The notes: generated from the sequence alone by a model not told the origin. Shown: positions 44,160-52,442, counted from the first letter of the stretch. The stretch: DNA of 64,000 nucleotides from Paenibacillus sonchi (GCF_016772475.1 NZ_CP068595.1:4402001-4466000); one strand, 5' to 3'. Made by a program: numbers and translations.

Positions 44160-45514
44160 ACAACAAACTATTTAAATGTTCAAAGTACAATCACAAAGTT
44201 AAATTTGATGATTCTAACAATAGTTTTTTATTCAATTGTTTAAAAGGAGGTTTTATAAAATTACCTAAAGAGGTTGCTTTGATTTTGGATGGAATTTGTG
44301 ACGATAAACCACTTTATTTAAATAATAATCAAAAAGAAAATGAGGTTATTAATGCCCTTCTAAAAGGGGGATTTATTGTTCCAGTTGATTTTGATGAGTT
44401 GCAAGTTATAGAAGATAATTTCAATTCCGTTTCAAATTCACAAATTCTTTCGGTAACAATTGCAACAACAATGGACTGCAACCTTGAGTGCTACTATTGT
44501 TATCAAAAGCGTAATGGAATTCAATTGACCAGAGAAGTGTGCGATAGTGTAGTATCTCAAATTAATCAAAAACTATCTCAAGGTAAATATAAAAAGCTCA
44601 AGGTTGATTGGTATGGTGGTGAACCGCTATTAGCTTTCGAACAAATTAAATATCTCTCGGAAAAGTTCATCCAACTTACTGATAAACTGAAAATTGAATA
44701 TAATGCAAGCATGGTATCAAATGGAACTCGACTAACTCCGAATATTGTTGATGAATTATCAGAGTTAAAGGTGTCCAATATTCAGATTACTCTAGACGGG
44801 CCACAACAAATACATAATAATAACCGTCCATTCAAAGGAGGAAATCCGAGCTTTAATTCTGTATTGAATGGTATCAAAAATTCATCGAAAAAGATTGATA
44901 TTGCAATAAGAATTAACGTTAATAGGGAAACAGTAAGTATGGCTTATGAACTCCTTGAGCAGCTTAGTAACCAAGTTGTATTTACAAGAGAAAGAAGGAT
45001 AATACCATATATTTCAATGATAGGCCCTATCAGTTCAGTGTGTACTAATTTAGAATCTGACACGATTTCGTTTGAAGAATTTTATAGGCATGTGTTAAGT
45101 TTTCAGAAAGAGGTGCTTAAGAGATTTCCGAATTTAGAAGTCGAAGATGTAGTTGAGATTCCAAAGGTGAAATATAGAGCGTGTGGGGCACAAAATCCTA
45201 ACTCCATCTGTATTGATCCTAATGGGCAGGTGTTTAAATGTGGAGTAGATGTTCATGATAAATCGTTAGGCGGTTCACATATTTGGGAAGACTACCATAA
45301 CCACTCAAATTTCACAAAGTGGGTTGATTTGAATCCATTAAAAATAAATGAATGTATGAATTGCAAATTCTTACCTTTATGTATGGGCGGATGTGTTAAA
45401 CATAATTTCAAAAAGGGGGGGTTTTATGAAAAAGAGTCATGTATCCATTGGAATGCCTCTTTAGATTTAATTTTAAAACAAATAATTGAATTGAAAAATG
45501 AAAAAATTGTGTGA
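44156..45514 (+). CDS. Radical SAM/SPASM peptide maturase
   Basis: The probable start is ATG 44156, overlapping the precursor stop (ATGA); a GTG at 44147 is in frame but less likely. The 452-residue enzyme has an N-terminal domain of about 90 residues with GGFIKLPKEVALILDGICDD, suitable for leader binding (RRE-like, inferred). The radical SAM motif is CNLECYYC (C-x3-C-x2-C, about residue 108). The C-terminus is a SPASM domain with CGAQNPNSICIDPNGQVFKC and CMNCKFLPLCMGGCV, which bind extra iron-sulfur clusters. Such enzymes install thioether or carbon-carbon links in Cys-rich peptides. No transporter or peptidase gene is adjacent. Confidence 0.85.
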   Translation: MNNKLFKCSKYNHKVKFDDSNNSFLFNCLKGGFIKLPKEVALILDGICDDKPLYLNNNQKENEVINALLKGGFIVPVDFDELQVIEDNFNSVSNSQILSVTIATTMDCNLECYYCYQKRNGIQLTREVCDSVVSQINQKLSQGKYKKLKVDWYGGEPLLAFEQIKYLSEKFIQLTDKLKIEYNASMVSNGTRLTPNIVDELSELKVSNIQITLDGPQQIHNNNRPFKGGNPSFNSVLNGIKNSSKKIDIAIRINVNRETVSMAYELLEQLSNQVVFTRERRIIPYISMIGPISSVCTNLESDTISFEEFYRHVLSFQKEVLKRFPNLEVEDVVEIPKVKYRACGAQNPNSICIDPNGQVFKCGVDVHDKSLGGSHIWEDYHNHSNFTKWVDLNPLKINECMNCKFLPLCMGGCVKHNFKKGGFYEKESCIHWNASLDLILKQIIELKNEKIV

Positions 45515-45649
45515 ATTTGGATCTAACAGAGAAATACCTATTGGTATCGAATTGAATTATTGAGACAATGAATTATTGACGCGTGCTTGTAAACACTTGG
45601 GTGGTCATGCTTGATTTGTATTCCAGACCAACCTTAAGATGACCGAAGT

Positions 45650-45745
45650 CTTAATCCAGTGCTGACGTCAGCCCGGCTAATGCTGGACACGGATTTGCGA
45701 GAGGACTATACGTTTTTCCGGCAGCAAGACGGTGTGTGGAAGTGA
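45650..45745 (+). pseudogene. 3' remnant of a 42592-type gene
   Basis: Thirty-one codons plus stop read LNPVLTSARLMLDTDLREDY followed by TFFRQQDGVWK. They are a diverged copy of the end of 42592-43293 (LNPLLASARLLLDTDLREDY ...). The rest of the copy is gone. It brackets the RiPP locus on the right. Confidence 0.75.
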
Positions 45746-45809
45746 TAGGGAATTACATGCGAACATGTGCTTGTATAGTTTACCAACATGTGCTAGAATA
45801 AAAGTGTAA

Positions 45810-46085
45810 TTTTTTGTATCCCTAAACTCCCTTTGATAAGCCGGAGACAAGGGTTTGGCCCACCGCTTTGACTTTGATCTTCACAAAGTCGTTTAGAGCA
45901 TGGGATGTTCCAAAAGAACATTAGCATTGCCCTCGATCCTGCTGATTTTTCTCTACTGAAGAAGAGAAAAGGAAGAGTGAGGTAAAAGCAGGCCAAAAGG
46001 CGAAAGCCACCCTGGATTCCGAAACTCCCGTTTGCTGGAGACAAGGAATGATGAAGTCCGAAAGGCTCTGAACAAAGCAATGGTA
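45810..46085 (+). ncRNA. Possible structured non-coding RNA
   Basis: Two related segments, AAACTCCCTTTG ... GGAGACAAGGG (about 45824-45857) and AAACTCCCGTTTG ... GGAGACAAGG (about 46021-46048), lie at the ends of a non-coding stretch. In between there is a GGCGAAAGCC GNRA-type hairpin. This looks like a structured RNA or a pair of small repeats. I do not recognise a class; the boundaries are guesses. Confidence 0.3.
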
Positions 46086-46115
46086 TGCGCGTGCGATTTG
46101 TAATGAGTAGTGATT

Positions 46116-46172
46116 AAAAGCCGATTTTTACATGGATGATTCCGTGTGGAAATCGGCTTTTTTGCGTTTTAT
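46116..46172 (+). terminator. Terminator hairpin, AAGCCGATTTTT family copy 1
   Basis: AAAAGCCGATTTTTACATGG pairs with GTGTGGAAATCGGCTTTTTT. The same sequence family recurs at 47029, 47506 and 57905, always at a cassette boundary. Confidence 0.75.
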
Positions 46173-46193
46173 AAAAAATGAAGGGATGGTATA

Positions 46194-46670
46194 ATGGAGA
46201 TAGTTCTGTGGTTCCTGGAAGATGAAAACGGTTGTTCTCAAGTACTTGAAACCATAAAATCCTTGGGTGAAGAAGCTGGAGGTAGCCCGGAAAAGGGGCA
46301 GTTGTCTCTCTATGTTTTAAGCGCATTGGACTTTTTGGAAAGCATTGGGCTTCCACTTGCTCTAACCGTATTTTTCACAACGAAGCGTAAGGATGGAGGG
46401 CTTTACACCATTAGAGTTGTAAAAGAACTCGTAAATCACCCTCCACTACTTGAATTTCGAGTGAATTGGCGTGGAGCTGGTGCATTCAGAGCTTTGTTTT
46501 TTGCGTATGAGATCAAAGACATTCAATTTTTGGTATTTGTAAGAGCAACCATCAAATTAGCTACCTACTCTCCGGAATTTGAAAAGATCATAAAGGTTAC
46601 GAAATCTGTATATTCGACATTCATCCAATCTCCAGAGAAGTACATTAACCTAAAAGGAGATGAAGAGTGA
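46194..46670 (+). CDS. RelE/HigB-type (Gp49-like) toxin
   Basis: The 158-residue product contains the Gp49-like/RelE fold pattern: LSALDFLESIGLPLALTVFF, GLYTIRVVKELVNHPPLLEF RV, then GAFRALFF and ATIKLATYSPEFEKIIKVTK. RelE/HigB toxins cleave mRNA on the ribosome. The stop overlaps the start of the helix-turn-helix gene, the toxin-first order of HigBA. It is slightly long for the family (100-120 residues). Confidence 0.7.
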   Translation: MEIVLWFLEDENGCSQVLETIKSLGEEAGGSPEKGQLSLYVLSALDFLESIGLPLALTVFFTTKRKDGGLYTIRVVKELVNHPPLLEFRVNWRGAGAFRALFFAYEIKDIQFLVFVRATIKLATYSPEFEKIIKVTKSVYSTFIQSPEKYINLKGDEE

Positions 46671-47011
46671 TGGGTAAATACGATCACTTGAAAAAAGGAT
46701 ACAGGGAAGCTGTATCTATTTTACGGGAAGTTCCGGGAGTTGCTGAGTATGCGGACAGTGCCGAAGTGGCCATAGGACGGATGATCACGGAAAGACGAAA
46801 AGAGCTGGGCTACGATCTTCAGCAATTAGCAGATGTGTCGGGTGTATCTTTTGCTGATGTCTGCGTGATTGAAATGGGGTTGACTCATCATCGAGCGGGG
46901 CTTGTTGTTACGCCGGATGCGTTATCCAAGCTGTTCAAAGCCTTACAGATTGAAGGACTCAGACCTATGGCAGATGAAGAGGCTGCTGCATACGCAGCAA
47001 ACGAAGCCTAG
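46670..47011 (+). CDS. Helix-turn-helix antitoxin (HigA/XRE-like)
   Basis: ATG 46670 overlaps the toxin stop by one base (TGATG); GGAGATGAAGAG is the ribosome binding site. The XRE helix-turn-helix is at about residues 35-95 (GRMITERRKELGYDLQQLAD, VSFADVCVIEMGLTHHR). It should neutralise the toxin and repress the operon. The C-terminus (LRPMADEEAAAYAANEA) recurs in a remnant at 47412. Confidence 0.75.
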   Translation: MGKYDHLKKGYREAVSILREVPGVAEYADSAEVAIGRMITERRKELGYDLQQLADVSGVSFADVCVIEMGLTHHRAGLVVTPDALSKLFKALQIEGLRPMADEEAAAYAANEA

Positions 47012-47028
47012 AACTTTATTAAAGCTAA

Positions 47029-47075
47029 GAAGCCGATTTTTCAGTTTCATTTTGAAAGACGGCTTTTTTTTATTT
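47029..47075 (+). terminator. Terminator hairpin, AAGCCGATTTTT family copy 2
   Basis: AAGCCGATTTTTCAG pairs imperfectly with GACGGCTTTTTTTT. It ends the toxin-antitoxin operon. Confidence 0.7.
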
Positions 47076-47101
47076 ACGTACTGTCCGAAAGGGGAGAGGG
47101 A

Positions 47102-47383
47102 ATGCCGAAACAGCCAGGACAAGATTTTTTGGAGTTTATACAGGAAGCTCGTCAAGACCCTGAAATTTCTGCTTACTTGGATAGCTTCTCGGTCGCAGTA
47201 GCAAATGCTGTTTTAGCTAGGCGATTTGCTTTAGGATGGACACAATGTAAGCTGGCTAAGCAAGCGGGCATAACGCATGATTGCGTCTCCCAGATCGAAG
47301 CGGGGTCTGAGGATGTTAAGATGCTGACTCTCAATGCTGTTTTTAGAGCGCTGGGCTTTAAGGCATTTGAAGCGAAGGTTTGA
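47102..47383 (+). CDS. XRE-family helix-turn-helix protein
   Basis: AAAGGGGAGAGGG precedes ATG 47102. The 93-residue protein has a clear helix-turn-helix (LARRFALGWTQCKLAKQAGI, THDCVSQIEAGSED) and resembles HigA-type antitoxins. No toxin gene is adjacent, so it is an orphan antitoxin or a regulator. Confidence 0.7.
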   Translation: MPKQPGQDFLEFIQEARQDPEISAYLDSFSVAVANAVLARRFALGWTQCKLAKQAGITHDCVSQIEAGSEDVKMLTLNAVFRALGFKAFEAKV

Positions 47384-47411
47384 AAGGATGAATCCTACGA
47401 GTTAGTACAGT

Positions 47412-47483
47412 AATTTGAAAAAGGATTTTAATTGGATGCGGCCCATTATAGATGAAGAAGCCGCTACCTCTATGACTCACTAA
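47412..47483 (+). pseudogene. 3' remnant of an antitoxin-like gene
   Basis: The stretch reads NLKKDFNW then MRPIIDEEAATSMTH and a stop. It matches the C-terminus of the antitoxin at 46670-47011 (LRPMADEEAAAYAANEA). It also sits just before a family hairpin, as the intact gene does. Confidence 0.55.
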
Positions 47484-47505
47484 TTAAAACCTAAGACTGT
47501 TTTTT

Positions 47506-47562
47506 AAAAGCCGATTTTTGCATGAGACAATCATGTGGAGATCGGCTTTTTTGCATTTTATA
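47506..47562 (+). terminator. Terminator hairpin, AAGCCGATTTTT family copy 3
   Basis: AAAAGCCGATTTTTGCATGA pairs with TCATGTGGAGATCGGCTTTT. It is close in sequence to copy 1. Confidence 0.75.
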
Positions 47563-47587
47563 CAAACGCCGAAAGGATGTGCAATTC

Positions 47588-47950
47588 ATGTCCAGTTCAA
47601 AGGTAACGAGATTATTTAAGCGTCTGTTTCACGCCAAGCATCGCCAAGAGGAAGCTTCAATTGCCAACCAGCCCACTGCTGCCATTTCGAAGGAACAGCA
47701 GTGGGAACAGATGAAGGCCAGATGGGAAGACGAACGTAAGGCATCTTCATCTGAAGCGGTACTGAATGACTTGCTTCGGCAAACGTATGAAGCGGAAGTC
47801 ATGGAGAATGTCCAATCCACGTTGGAAGAAGCATTGTCTCTGCTGGATGATGCTGCTTCTGAAGCACCGGAACCGTTAAAAAGTGAAATCACGGCGATCT
47901 GGAGGGCGCTGGATGAACTGGTGCAAAAGACATTTACTGAGTCAAATTAA
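47588..47950 (+). CDS. Hypothetical helical protein
   Basis: ATG 47588 follows AAAGGATG. The 120-residue acidic, helix-rich protein has a basic N-terminus (RLFKRLFHAKHRQEE) and QQWEQMKARWEDERKASSSE. It is probably in one operon with the downstream DNA-metabolism genes. No family is recognised. Confidence 0.55.
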   Translation: MSSSKVTRLFKRLFHAKHRQEEASIANQPTAAISKEQQWEQMKARWEDERKASSSEAVLNDLLRQTYEAEVMENVQSTLEEALSLLDDAASEAPEPLKSEITAIWRALDELVQKTFTESN

Positions 47951-48001
47951 AATTACGAACAGGAGCTGAAAAACGATGGGGAAAACACACAACTTTCCAT
48001 A

Positions 48002-48913
48002 ATGGAGAAGGTCGTTGTCCAAGGCAATTTGGATGCATTGAAGCCACAGGAGAGACTGGAATACTACAGCAAGATTTGCGAAAGTCTTGGCCTGAATCCG
48101 CTGACGCGTCCGTTTGAGTATTTGAATCTGGATGGCAAGCTGGTGCTGTATGCCAAGCGTGATGCAACGGATCAGCTTCGGAAGATCCATTCGATCAGTA
48201 TTGCAATCACGAACCGGGAACGTATAGGGGACGTGTATTGTGTTACCGCGAAGGCGACAACCTCCGATGGTCGTTGTGACGAATCGGTTGGTGCGGTTCC
48301 TCTGATTAAGGAGGAGAAAATTTTCGATGAATTGCGGCATAAGAAGGTTTCGACGGGAAGGATGTTGCCACTCACTCCTGATGAGTTTGCCGTTGCGGTC
48401 ATGAAATGTGAGACGAAGGCGAAGCGGAGAGTGACGCTTTCCATCGCTGGACTTGGCATGATGGATGAAAGCGAACTAGATGTTATTGATGTGACTCCAA
48501 CTCCAGAAGCTGGCACGGAGAGTAGTCCTACGTTACCTGCCGGGAATTCATCCTCAGTCAAGCAGCAGTCTTCACAAGACTCAAAGCAACAGCGACAGGG
48601 TAGAGGGGAAGTTCCGAAGCAGACGCAACAACGGACACCCAGTGAGCAGCCACAAGGCACATCAAATGGTACTTCGCAGGGTTACCGACTGCTGGATTTC
48701 GCAACCGGCACTTCTCCAGGAGGAGTTACCTTCGCCAAAATGAAAGTCAACAATTTAGCGACCGGGGAAGAAGAGGTGTTAATTGCTCGTTCTCCAGAAG
48801 CATTGGAACAGGTGAATGACATCCAAAACGACTCGGTATTCGAGCTGACAGTTGAAATTGAAAATGGATTTAAAATCGTGAAATCAGTGCATATCATCGG
48901 TAATGCAGCATGA
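48002..48913 (+). CDS. Phage/plasmid-type recombination-associated protein (putative)
   Basis: The frame from 48002 has no ribosome binding site. Adding one A to AAAA at 47982-47985 brings ATG 47976 (AGGAG upstream) in frame, so the true start is probably 47976. Residues QERLEYYSKICESLGLNPLT, RPFEYLNLDGKLVLYAKRDA and TDQLRKIHS give an N-terminal RecT-like alpha/beta pattern, followed by MKCETKAKRRVTLSIAGLGM. A Gln/Ser-rich linker leads to an OB-like C-terminus. This pattern is common to single-strand annealing-type proteins of mobile elements. The operon contains SSB and a primase-like finger. The exact function is unproven. Confidence 0.55.
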   Translation: MEKVVVQGNLDALKPQERLEYYSKICESLGLNPLTRPFEYLNLDGKLVLYAKRDATDQLRKIHSISIAITNRERIGDVYCVTAKATTSDGRCDESVGAVPLIKEEKIFDELRHKKVSTGRMLPLTPDEFAVAVMKCETKAKRRVTLSIAGLGMMDESELDVIDVTPTPEAGTESSPTLPAGNSSSVKQQSSQDSKQQRQGRGEVPKQTQQRTPSEQPQGTSNGTSQGYRLLDFATGTSPGGVTFAKMKVNNLATGEEEVLIARSPEALEQVNDIQNDSVFELTVEIENGFKIVKSVHIIGNAA

Positions 48914-49233
48914 TTACCTTTACAGATGGAACAGCGCTGATTTGTGTACTCCCTTCGAATTCTTCCGATGGTGTGTATCTGGTACGGGCTGAGCCGATGG
49001 GTGATATCTTACTCATCAGCCACGAATGCCCGGCGTGCAACTTTAACAATAAAAGGAGTTGTAGGCATGTAGCCATTGCCAGCGAGATATATAAGCGCTG
49101 GCAATGGTGGGAACCAGCCAAGGAAATTAAAACAGTGACGAAACGAATTGTTCTACAGCCCGATTGGGAGCCTGTGACACTTTCCGTCACGATGGAGGAA
49201 GCACTACGGGCGGTGAGCGTCCATGCTTCCTGA
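48910..49233 (+). CDS. SWIM-like zinc-finger protein
   Basis: The start overlaps the previous stop (ATGA). The 107-residue protein carries CPACNFNNKRSCRHV at about residues 40-54, a C-x2-C-x8-C-x-H finger of SWIM type. SWIM fingers bind nucleic acid or proteins in recombination complexes. It lies between the RecT-like and primase-like genes. Confidence 0.6.
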   Translation: MITFTDGTALICVLPSNSSDGVYLVRAEPMGDILLISHECPACNFNNKRSCRHVAIASEIYKRWQWWEPAKEIKTVTKRIVLQPDWEPVTLSVTMEEALRAVSVHAS

Positions 49234-49876
49234 GATTGTGGAAGTGGCGAAGCTTCATCAATTGGAGCTGAACCATCGAACGATTCATAACGAAGAAGTA
49301 CTGGCGAAATGTCCGTTTTGTCAGGAGGACAGTAAGCCGGGGAAACGGCGCAGATTTTATCTCTCGCTCAACAGCCAGGGTCAAGTATTTCGCTGCTGGT
49401 ACTGTGGTGAAAGCGGAGGTGTTCTGCGCTTCATTTCCCTTCTGGAAGGTGTAAACGAAGAAGAAGTCAAAGAGCGATACCGAAGCCAGGATAAAAGACG
49501 AAGTCGGAAACGGCATCCTGTCGAACAATGGTCAACCGGACAGCGGAGAGTCTACCGTGTCATTTACGGCGGAAAAGAACCGGACTGGCAGGTCATGCGG
49601 AAGCGGGATTACTCGTACTACTTGCGAACCTTGGACTGGATGCAGACGCAGTGGAATGAGATTGTACAGCATGAGCTTGAACGAGCGTATTTCTGGCTGC
49701 TGCTTGGCATTCATTCAGGGCGGTATGCACACTATATTGCCCGCATCCAGTCAAGAGAAAAGCTTCTTGAAATTCCGCTGCTGAGTCCGGTGCTGGAACT
49801 TTTCTCGCGCTCATCACGTCCAGGTTGGACCGTGGAAGTCGAAGAATTTATTCAAAGATACATGTCCCATCCTTAA
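49223..49876 (+). CDS. CHC2 primase-like zinc-finger protein
   Basis: The ATG overlaps the previous gene by 11 bases. The N-terminal 80 residues form a DnaG-type CHC2 zinc finger (CPFCQEDSKPGKRRRFYLSL, FRCWYCGESGGVLRFISLLE). The catalytic TOPRIM domain is absent, as the protein stops at 217 residues. It may load a primase or bind DNA at replication forks of the element. Confidence 0.75.
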   Translation: MLPEIVEVAKLHQLELNHRTIHNEEVLAKCPFCQEDSKPGKRRRFYLSLNSQGQVFRCWYCGESGGVLRFISLLEGVNEEEVKERYRSQDKRRSRKRHPVEQWSTGQRRVYRVIYGGKEPDWQVMRKRDYSYYLRTLDWMQTQWNEIVQHELERAYFWLLLGIHSGRYAHYIARIQSREKLLEIPLLSPVLELFSRSSRPGWTVEVEEFIQRYMSHP

Positions 49877-49920
49877 AGCCCTGAACCGGTAGCGGCAGGC
49901 ATGGAAATGGAGGTTTAAAT

Positions 49921-50400
49921 ATGAGTTTGAATCAAGTGGTACTGATTGGTCGCCTGACCAAAGAAGCTGAGTTGCGGTATACGCCTGCTGGTGTTGCCGT
50001 GGCCCAGTTTACGCTTGCGGTGGATCGGCCTTTCACGAATCAAGGTGGTGAGCGCGAAGCCGACTTTATTCCAGTTGTTGTTTGGAAGACGGTTGCTGAA
50101 AATGTCGCGAACTACCTGAATAAAGGGAGTCAGGTGGCGGTGACCGGACGCATTCAGATTCGGAACTATGAGAATAACGAGGGACGGCGCGTTTATGTCA
50201 CGGAGGTTATTGGGCAAAACGTTCAGTTTTTGACTCCTAATCAAAACGGTAACAGCTCGGGCCAACAATCCTCTGGAGGGAAGAGTTCAGGCGGCAGTAC
50301 AAACCGAAATGGACAGTCCAATCGTCAAAATGGTTCGAATCAAGGGACGAATTCTGGGGGTAATGCCTGGGGAATTAACGATGCGGATCTTCCGTTTTGA
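49921..50400 (+). CDS. ssb: Single-stranded DNA-binding protein
   Basis: ATG 49921 follows ATGGAGG. The 159-residue protein has the full OB fold ([50 protein letters not shown]), a Gly/Ser/Asn-rich linker and the acidic tip DADLPF that recruits partner proteins. It is an element-borne SSB of normal length. Confidence 0.95.
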   Translation: MSLNQVVLIGRLTKEAELRYTPAGVAVAQFTLAVDRPFTNQGGEREADFIPVVVWKTVAENVANYLNKGSQVAVTGRIQIRNYENNEGRRVYVTEVIGQNVQFLTPNQNGNSSGQQSSGGKSSGGSTNRNGQSNRQNGSNQGTNSGGNAWGINDADLPF

Positions 50401-50461
50401 TACATTGACCGATAATGACTGATGATCGTCAGCGCTTAAAAAATGAAAGGTGGTACATATC

Positions 50462-50620
50462 ATGCTAAGTCGTGAAAAAGTCATAAATCACTTGATGGAG
50501 CATTGTTCGGATACAAATTCCTAAAAAGATCGTTTCATTAAAGATATGCTCGTCTTGATCGAGTTCGGCAACTTTGAACCAGATGATGATGAACTGGAAC
50601 CGGCAGAAGAATTTTATTGA
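50462..50620 (+). pseudogene. Small protein gene with an in-frame stop
   Basis: ATG 50462 (AAAGGTGG upstream) opens a frame of 52 codons with one TAA at 50522-50524. The rest continues in the same frame as KDRFIKDMLVLIEFGNFEPD and DDELEPAEEFY. This looks like a small acidic protein disrupted by a nonsense change. The family is unknown. Confidence 0.5.
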
Positions 50621-50649
50621 TTAAAAACCAGAACATGGAGGTATGTCTT

Positions 50650-50820
50650 ATGAATTCATTTGATGTAACGTTGGAAGATATGAAAGCAATGCCCGCTGGA
50701 AGTGTCGTTGGTATTGCTTGTGATAATTGTGAAGGGCATGAAGATCACACCAAGCAACTAGATGGAACTTGGAAATGCAATTGGTGTGATGATGTGAAGA
50801 ACATAGACCAGTGGACATGA
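50650..50820 (+). CDS. Small zinc-ribbon protein
   Basis: ATG 50650 follows ATGGAGG. The 56-residue product has CDNCEGHEDHTKQLDG and CNWC, a four-cysteine ribbon. It lies 4 bases ahead of the nuclease gene. Confidence 0.6.
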   Translation: MNSFDVTLEDMKAMPAGSVVGIACDNCEGHEDHTKQLDGTWKCNWCDDVKNIDQWT

Positions 50821-50824
50821 AAGA

Positions 50825-51496
50825 ATGATCTACTCCTATTCCCGTCTATCTCTTTACGAGACTTGCCCGTATCGCTTTTATATAAAATACATTTTGGGCA
50901 AATCAGAGCCGGTCACGAAACCGCTGGCACTTGGAAAAGCTGTTCATAAGGCCATAGAGCTGAAGATCAATGGGGAGACAGAAGCAGAAGCCATAGCAGC
51001 CGGACTCATTGAAGCCGACTTTCATCCAGAGGTAACGGGAGAGGAAATGCAGCAATTACTCTCCCGTGCTCCGATGGAGGTTGGTGAAACTGAAGTTCAT
51101 TTTCAGCTTCCACTCGGCTCAGGAATCAGCCTTCAGGGGTATGTAGACTGGATCAAAAAAGACCAGTTCAAGGACTGGAAATCGAACTGGCGACCTTACG
51201 GCCCGAATGAAACATGGCAGCTAATGCTTTATGCATGGGCGCTGATGAAGGTGAGAGGACTTAAGCAAATACGAGGCGCGCTTTACTTCCTGCGTTTTCG
51301 TCGTGAAGAAGCTTATGTATACAGCCTTTTGGAAGCAGTGAAAGCCAGAGACTGGGCGCTTCGTTTAGCCGAAGAGATTGAATTGAAGATTTCTTGTCTG
51401 GATTCCTTTTCAGATATGAAATCTTTTTTATTTCCAGCCACACCGGGTAGCCACTGTAAGCATTGCCCATTTGTGCTGGATTGTTATTCATATTAG
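50825..51496 (+). CDS. RecB/AddB/Cas4-like PD-(D/E)XK nuclease
   Basis: The 223-residue protein opens with YSYSRLSLYETCPYRFYIKY and has LGKAVHKAIE. The catalytic segment is GYVDWIKKDQFKDWKSNW (D...DWK), followed by a QLMLYAWALM helix. The end is GSHCKHCPFVLDC, which with the early cysteine makes a 4Fe-4S cluster site as in AddB and Cas4. It is a stand-alone exonuclease of the PDDEXK_1 type (PF12705), probably in element recombination. Cas4 identity is not supported, because no cas genes are nearby. Confidence 0.8.
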   Translation: MIYSYSRLSLYETCPYRFYIKYILGKSEPVTKPLALGKAVHKAIELKINGETEAEAIAAGLIEADFHPEVTGEEMQQLLSRAPMEVGETEVHFQLPLGSGISLQGYVDWIKKDQFKDWKSNWRPYGPNETWQLMLYAWALMKVRGLKQIRGALYFLRFRREEAYVYSLLEAVKARDWALRLAEEIELKISCLDSFSDMKSFLFPATPGSHCKHCPFVLDCYSY

Positions 51497-51524
51497 AAAA
51501 AATCAGAAAGGATGTTGAACAACA

Positions 51525-52412
51525 ATGGGTCATTTTACATTAGGTGTAATTACGGAAGTTTTGGAAAATGTCGGAGAATTGTTGGCCCCTTATCAAGCAA
51601 ACGGTAAAGGGAGTTGCCCAAAGAAATATCTTCAATTCAACGCTATTGTCGAAGAGGCATATAGGCAAAGATATGAAACCGAATCGGAAGAGTTCGTTCA
51701 AATGGAAGATGGACGGTTGGTTTCTCCATACGATAACATCTTTCAAACGGTTAAAGCCGATAGTCTGGCGTCGAAATATGAAGTCCCTGCACATTTGAAA
51801 CGTGTACAGGTTCCACATAAGGAGAAGTACGTCTCCTTTGATGAGTACATGATTCAATATGAAGGCTATCGCTTAAAGGACGAAGAAACCGGAAAATGGG
51901 GTTATTGGGAAAACCCGAACGCGAAATGGGACGGGTGGACGGTTAGCGATAGACGGTCAAATTTACTCTTGCTGAAATCAGGCGAGCAAGCTAATCCAGC
52001 TAAAATTAAGGACATATTCTTCGCTGAACAACTCGAAGAATATGAAGGGCTGACGGTGGAGATTGAAGGAATGCATGTGCCTGCTGTACTGGCTCCGAAT
52101 TTTCAGATCATGCTCCAAAAATCATTCCACAATTGGGAAGAAAACATTTCGGGCAAAGGATACTATAAACCGGAATACTATTTGAAAAGATACGGAGATA
52201 AGCCAGGCTATCTTCGGGAAATGCTAAATATTTCCCCTTCTGCGGTGATAACGCCGGACGGAGTTTGGCATTCGAAACAGCAGGAGATAGGGTGGTACGC
52301 AGAAAACCCGAAGGATAACAAACTTAAAATCTTTCATGATTCTTTTTATAACATATTCATTAAAACTGTGAACCCGGAGCATTATTTGGTTGTAGTGGAT
52401 TGCCATATTTGA
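51525..52412 (+). CDS. Hypothetical mobile-element protein
   Basis: ATG 51525 follows AAAGGATG. The 295-residue protein is rich in aromatic residues: KWGYWENPNAKWDGWTVSDR, IFFAEQLEEYEGLTVEIEG and KGYYKPEYYLKRYGDKPGYL. It has no signal peptide or membrane helix. I do not recognise a family. A terminator follows. Confidence 0.6.
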   Translation: MGHFTLGVITEVLENVGELLAPYQANGKGSCPKKYLQFNAIVEEAYRQRYETESEEFVQMEDGRLVSPYDNIFQTVKADSLASKYEVPAHLKRVQVPHKEKYVSFDEYMIQYEGYRLKDEETGKWGYWENPNAKWDGWTVSDRRSNLLLLKSGEQANPAKIKDIFFAEQLEEYEGLTVEIEGMHVPAVLAPNFQIMLQKSFHNWEENISGKGYYKPEYYLKRYGDKPGYLREMLNISPSAVITPDGVWHSKQQEIGWYAENPKDNKLKIFHDSFYNIFIKTVNPEHYLVVVDCHI

Positions 52413-52442
52413 AAGTTTCAAACCATTTGAATGAACACCTAT

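Larger units (their letters stand above)
45515..46193. other. Intergenic region, 679 bases
   Basis: It holds a gene-end relic (45650-45745), a possible structured RNA (45810-46085), and a repeat-family terminator hairpin (46116-46172). No intact gene is seen. Confidence 0.5.

Noticed and set aside
50825..51496. cas4 identity for the Fe-S PD-(D/E)XK nuclease
   Set aside because: No cas1, cas2 or effector genes are near, and it lies in a replication/recombination operon with ssb and radC.
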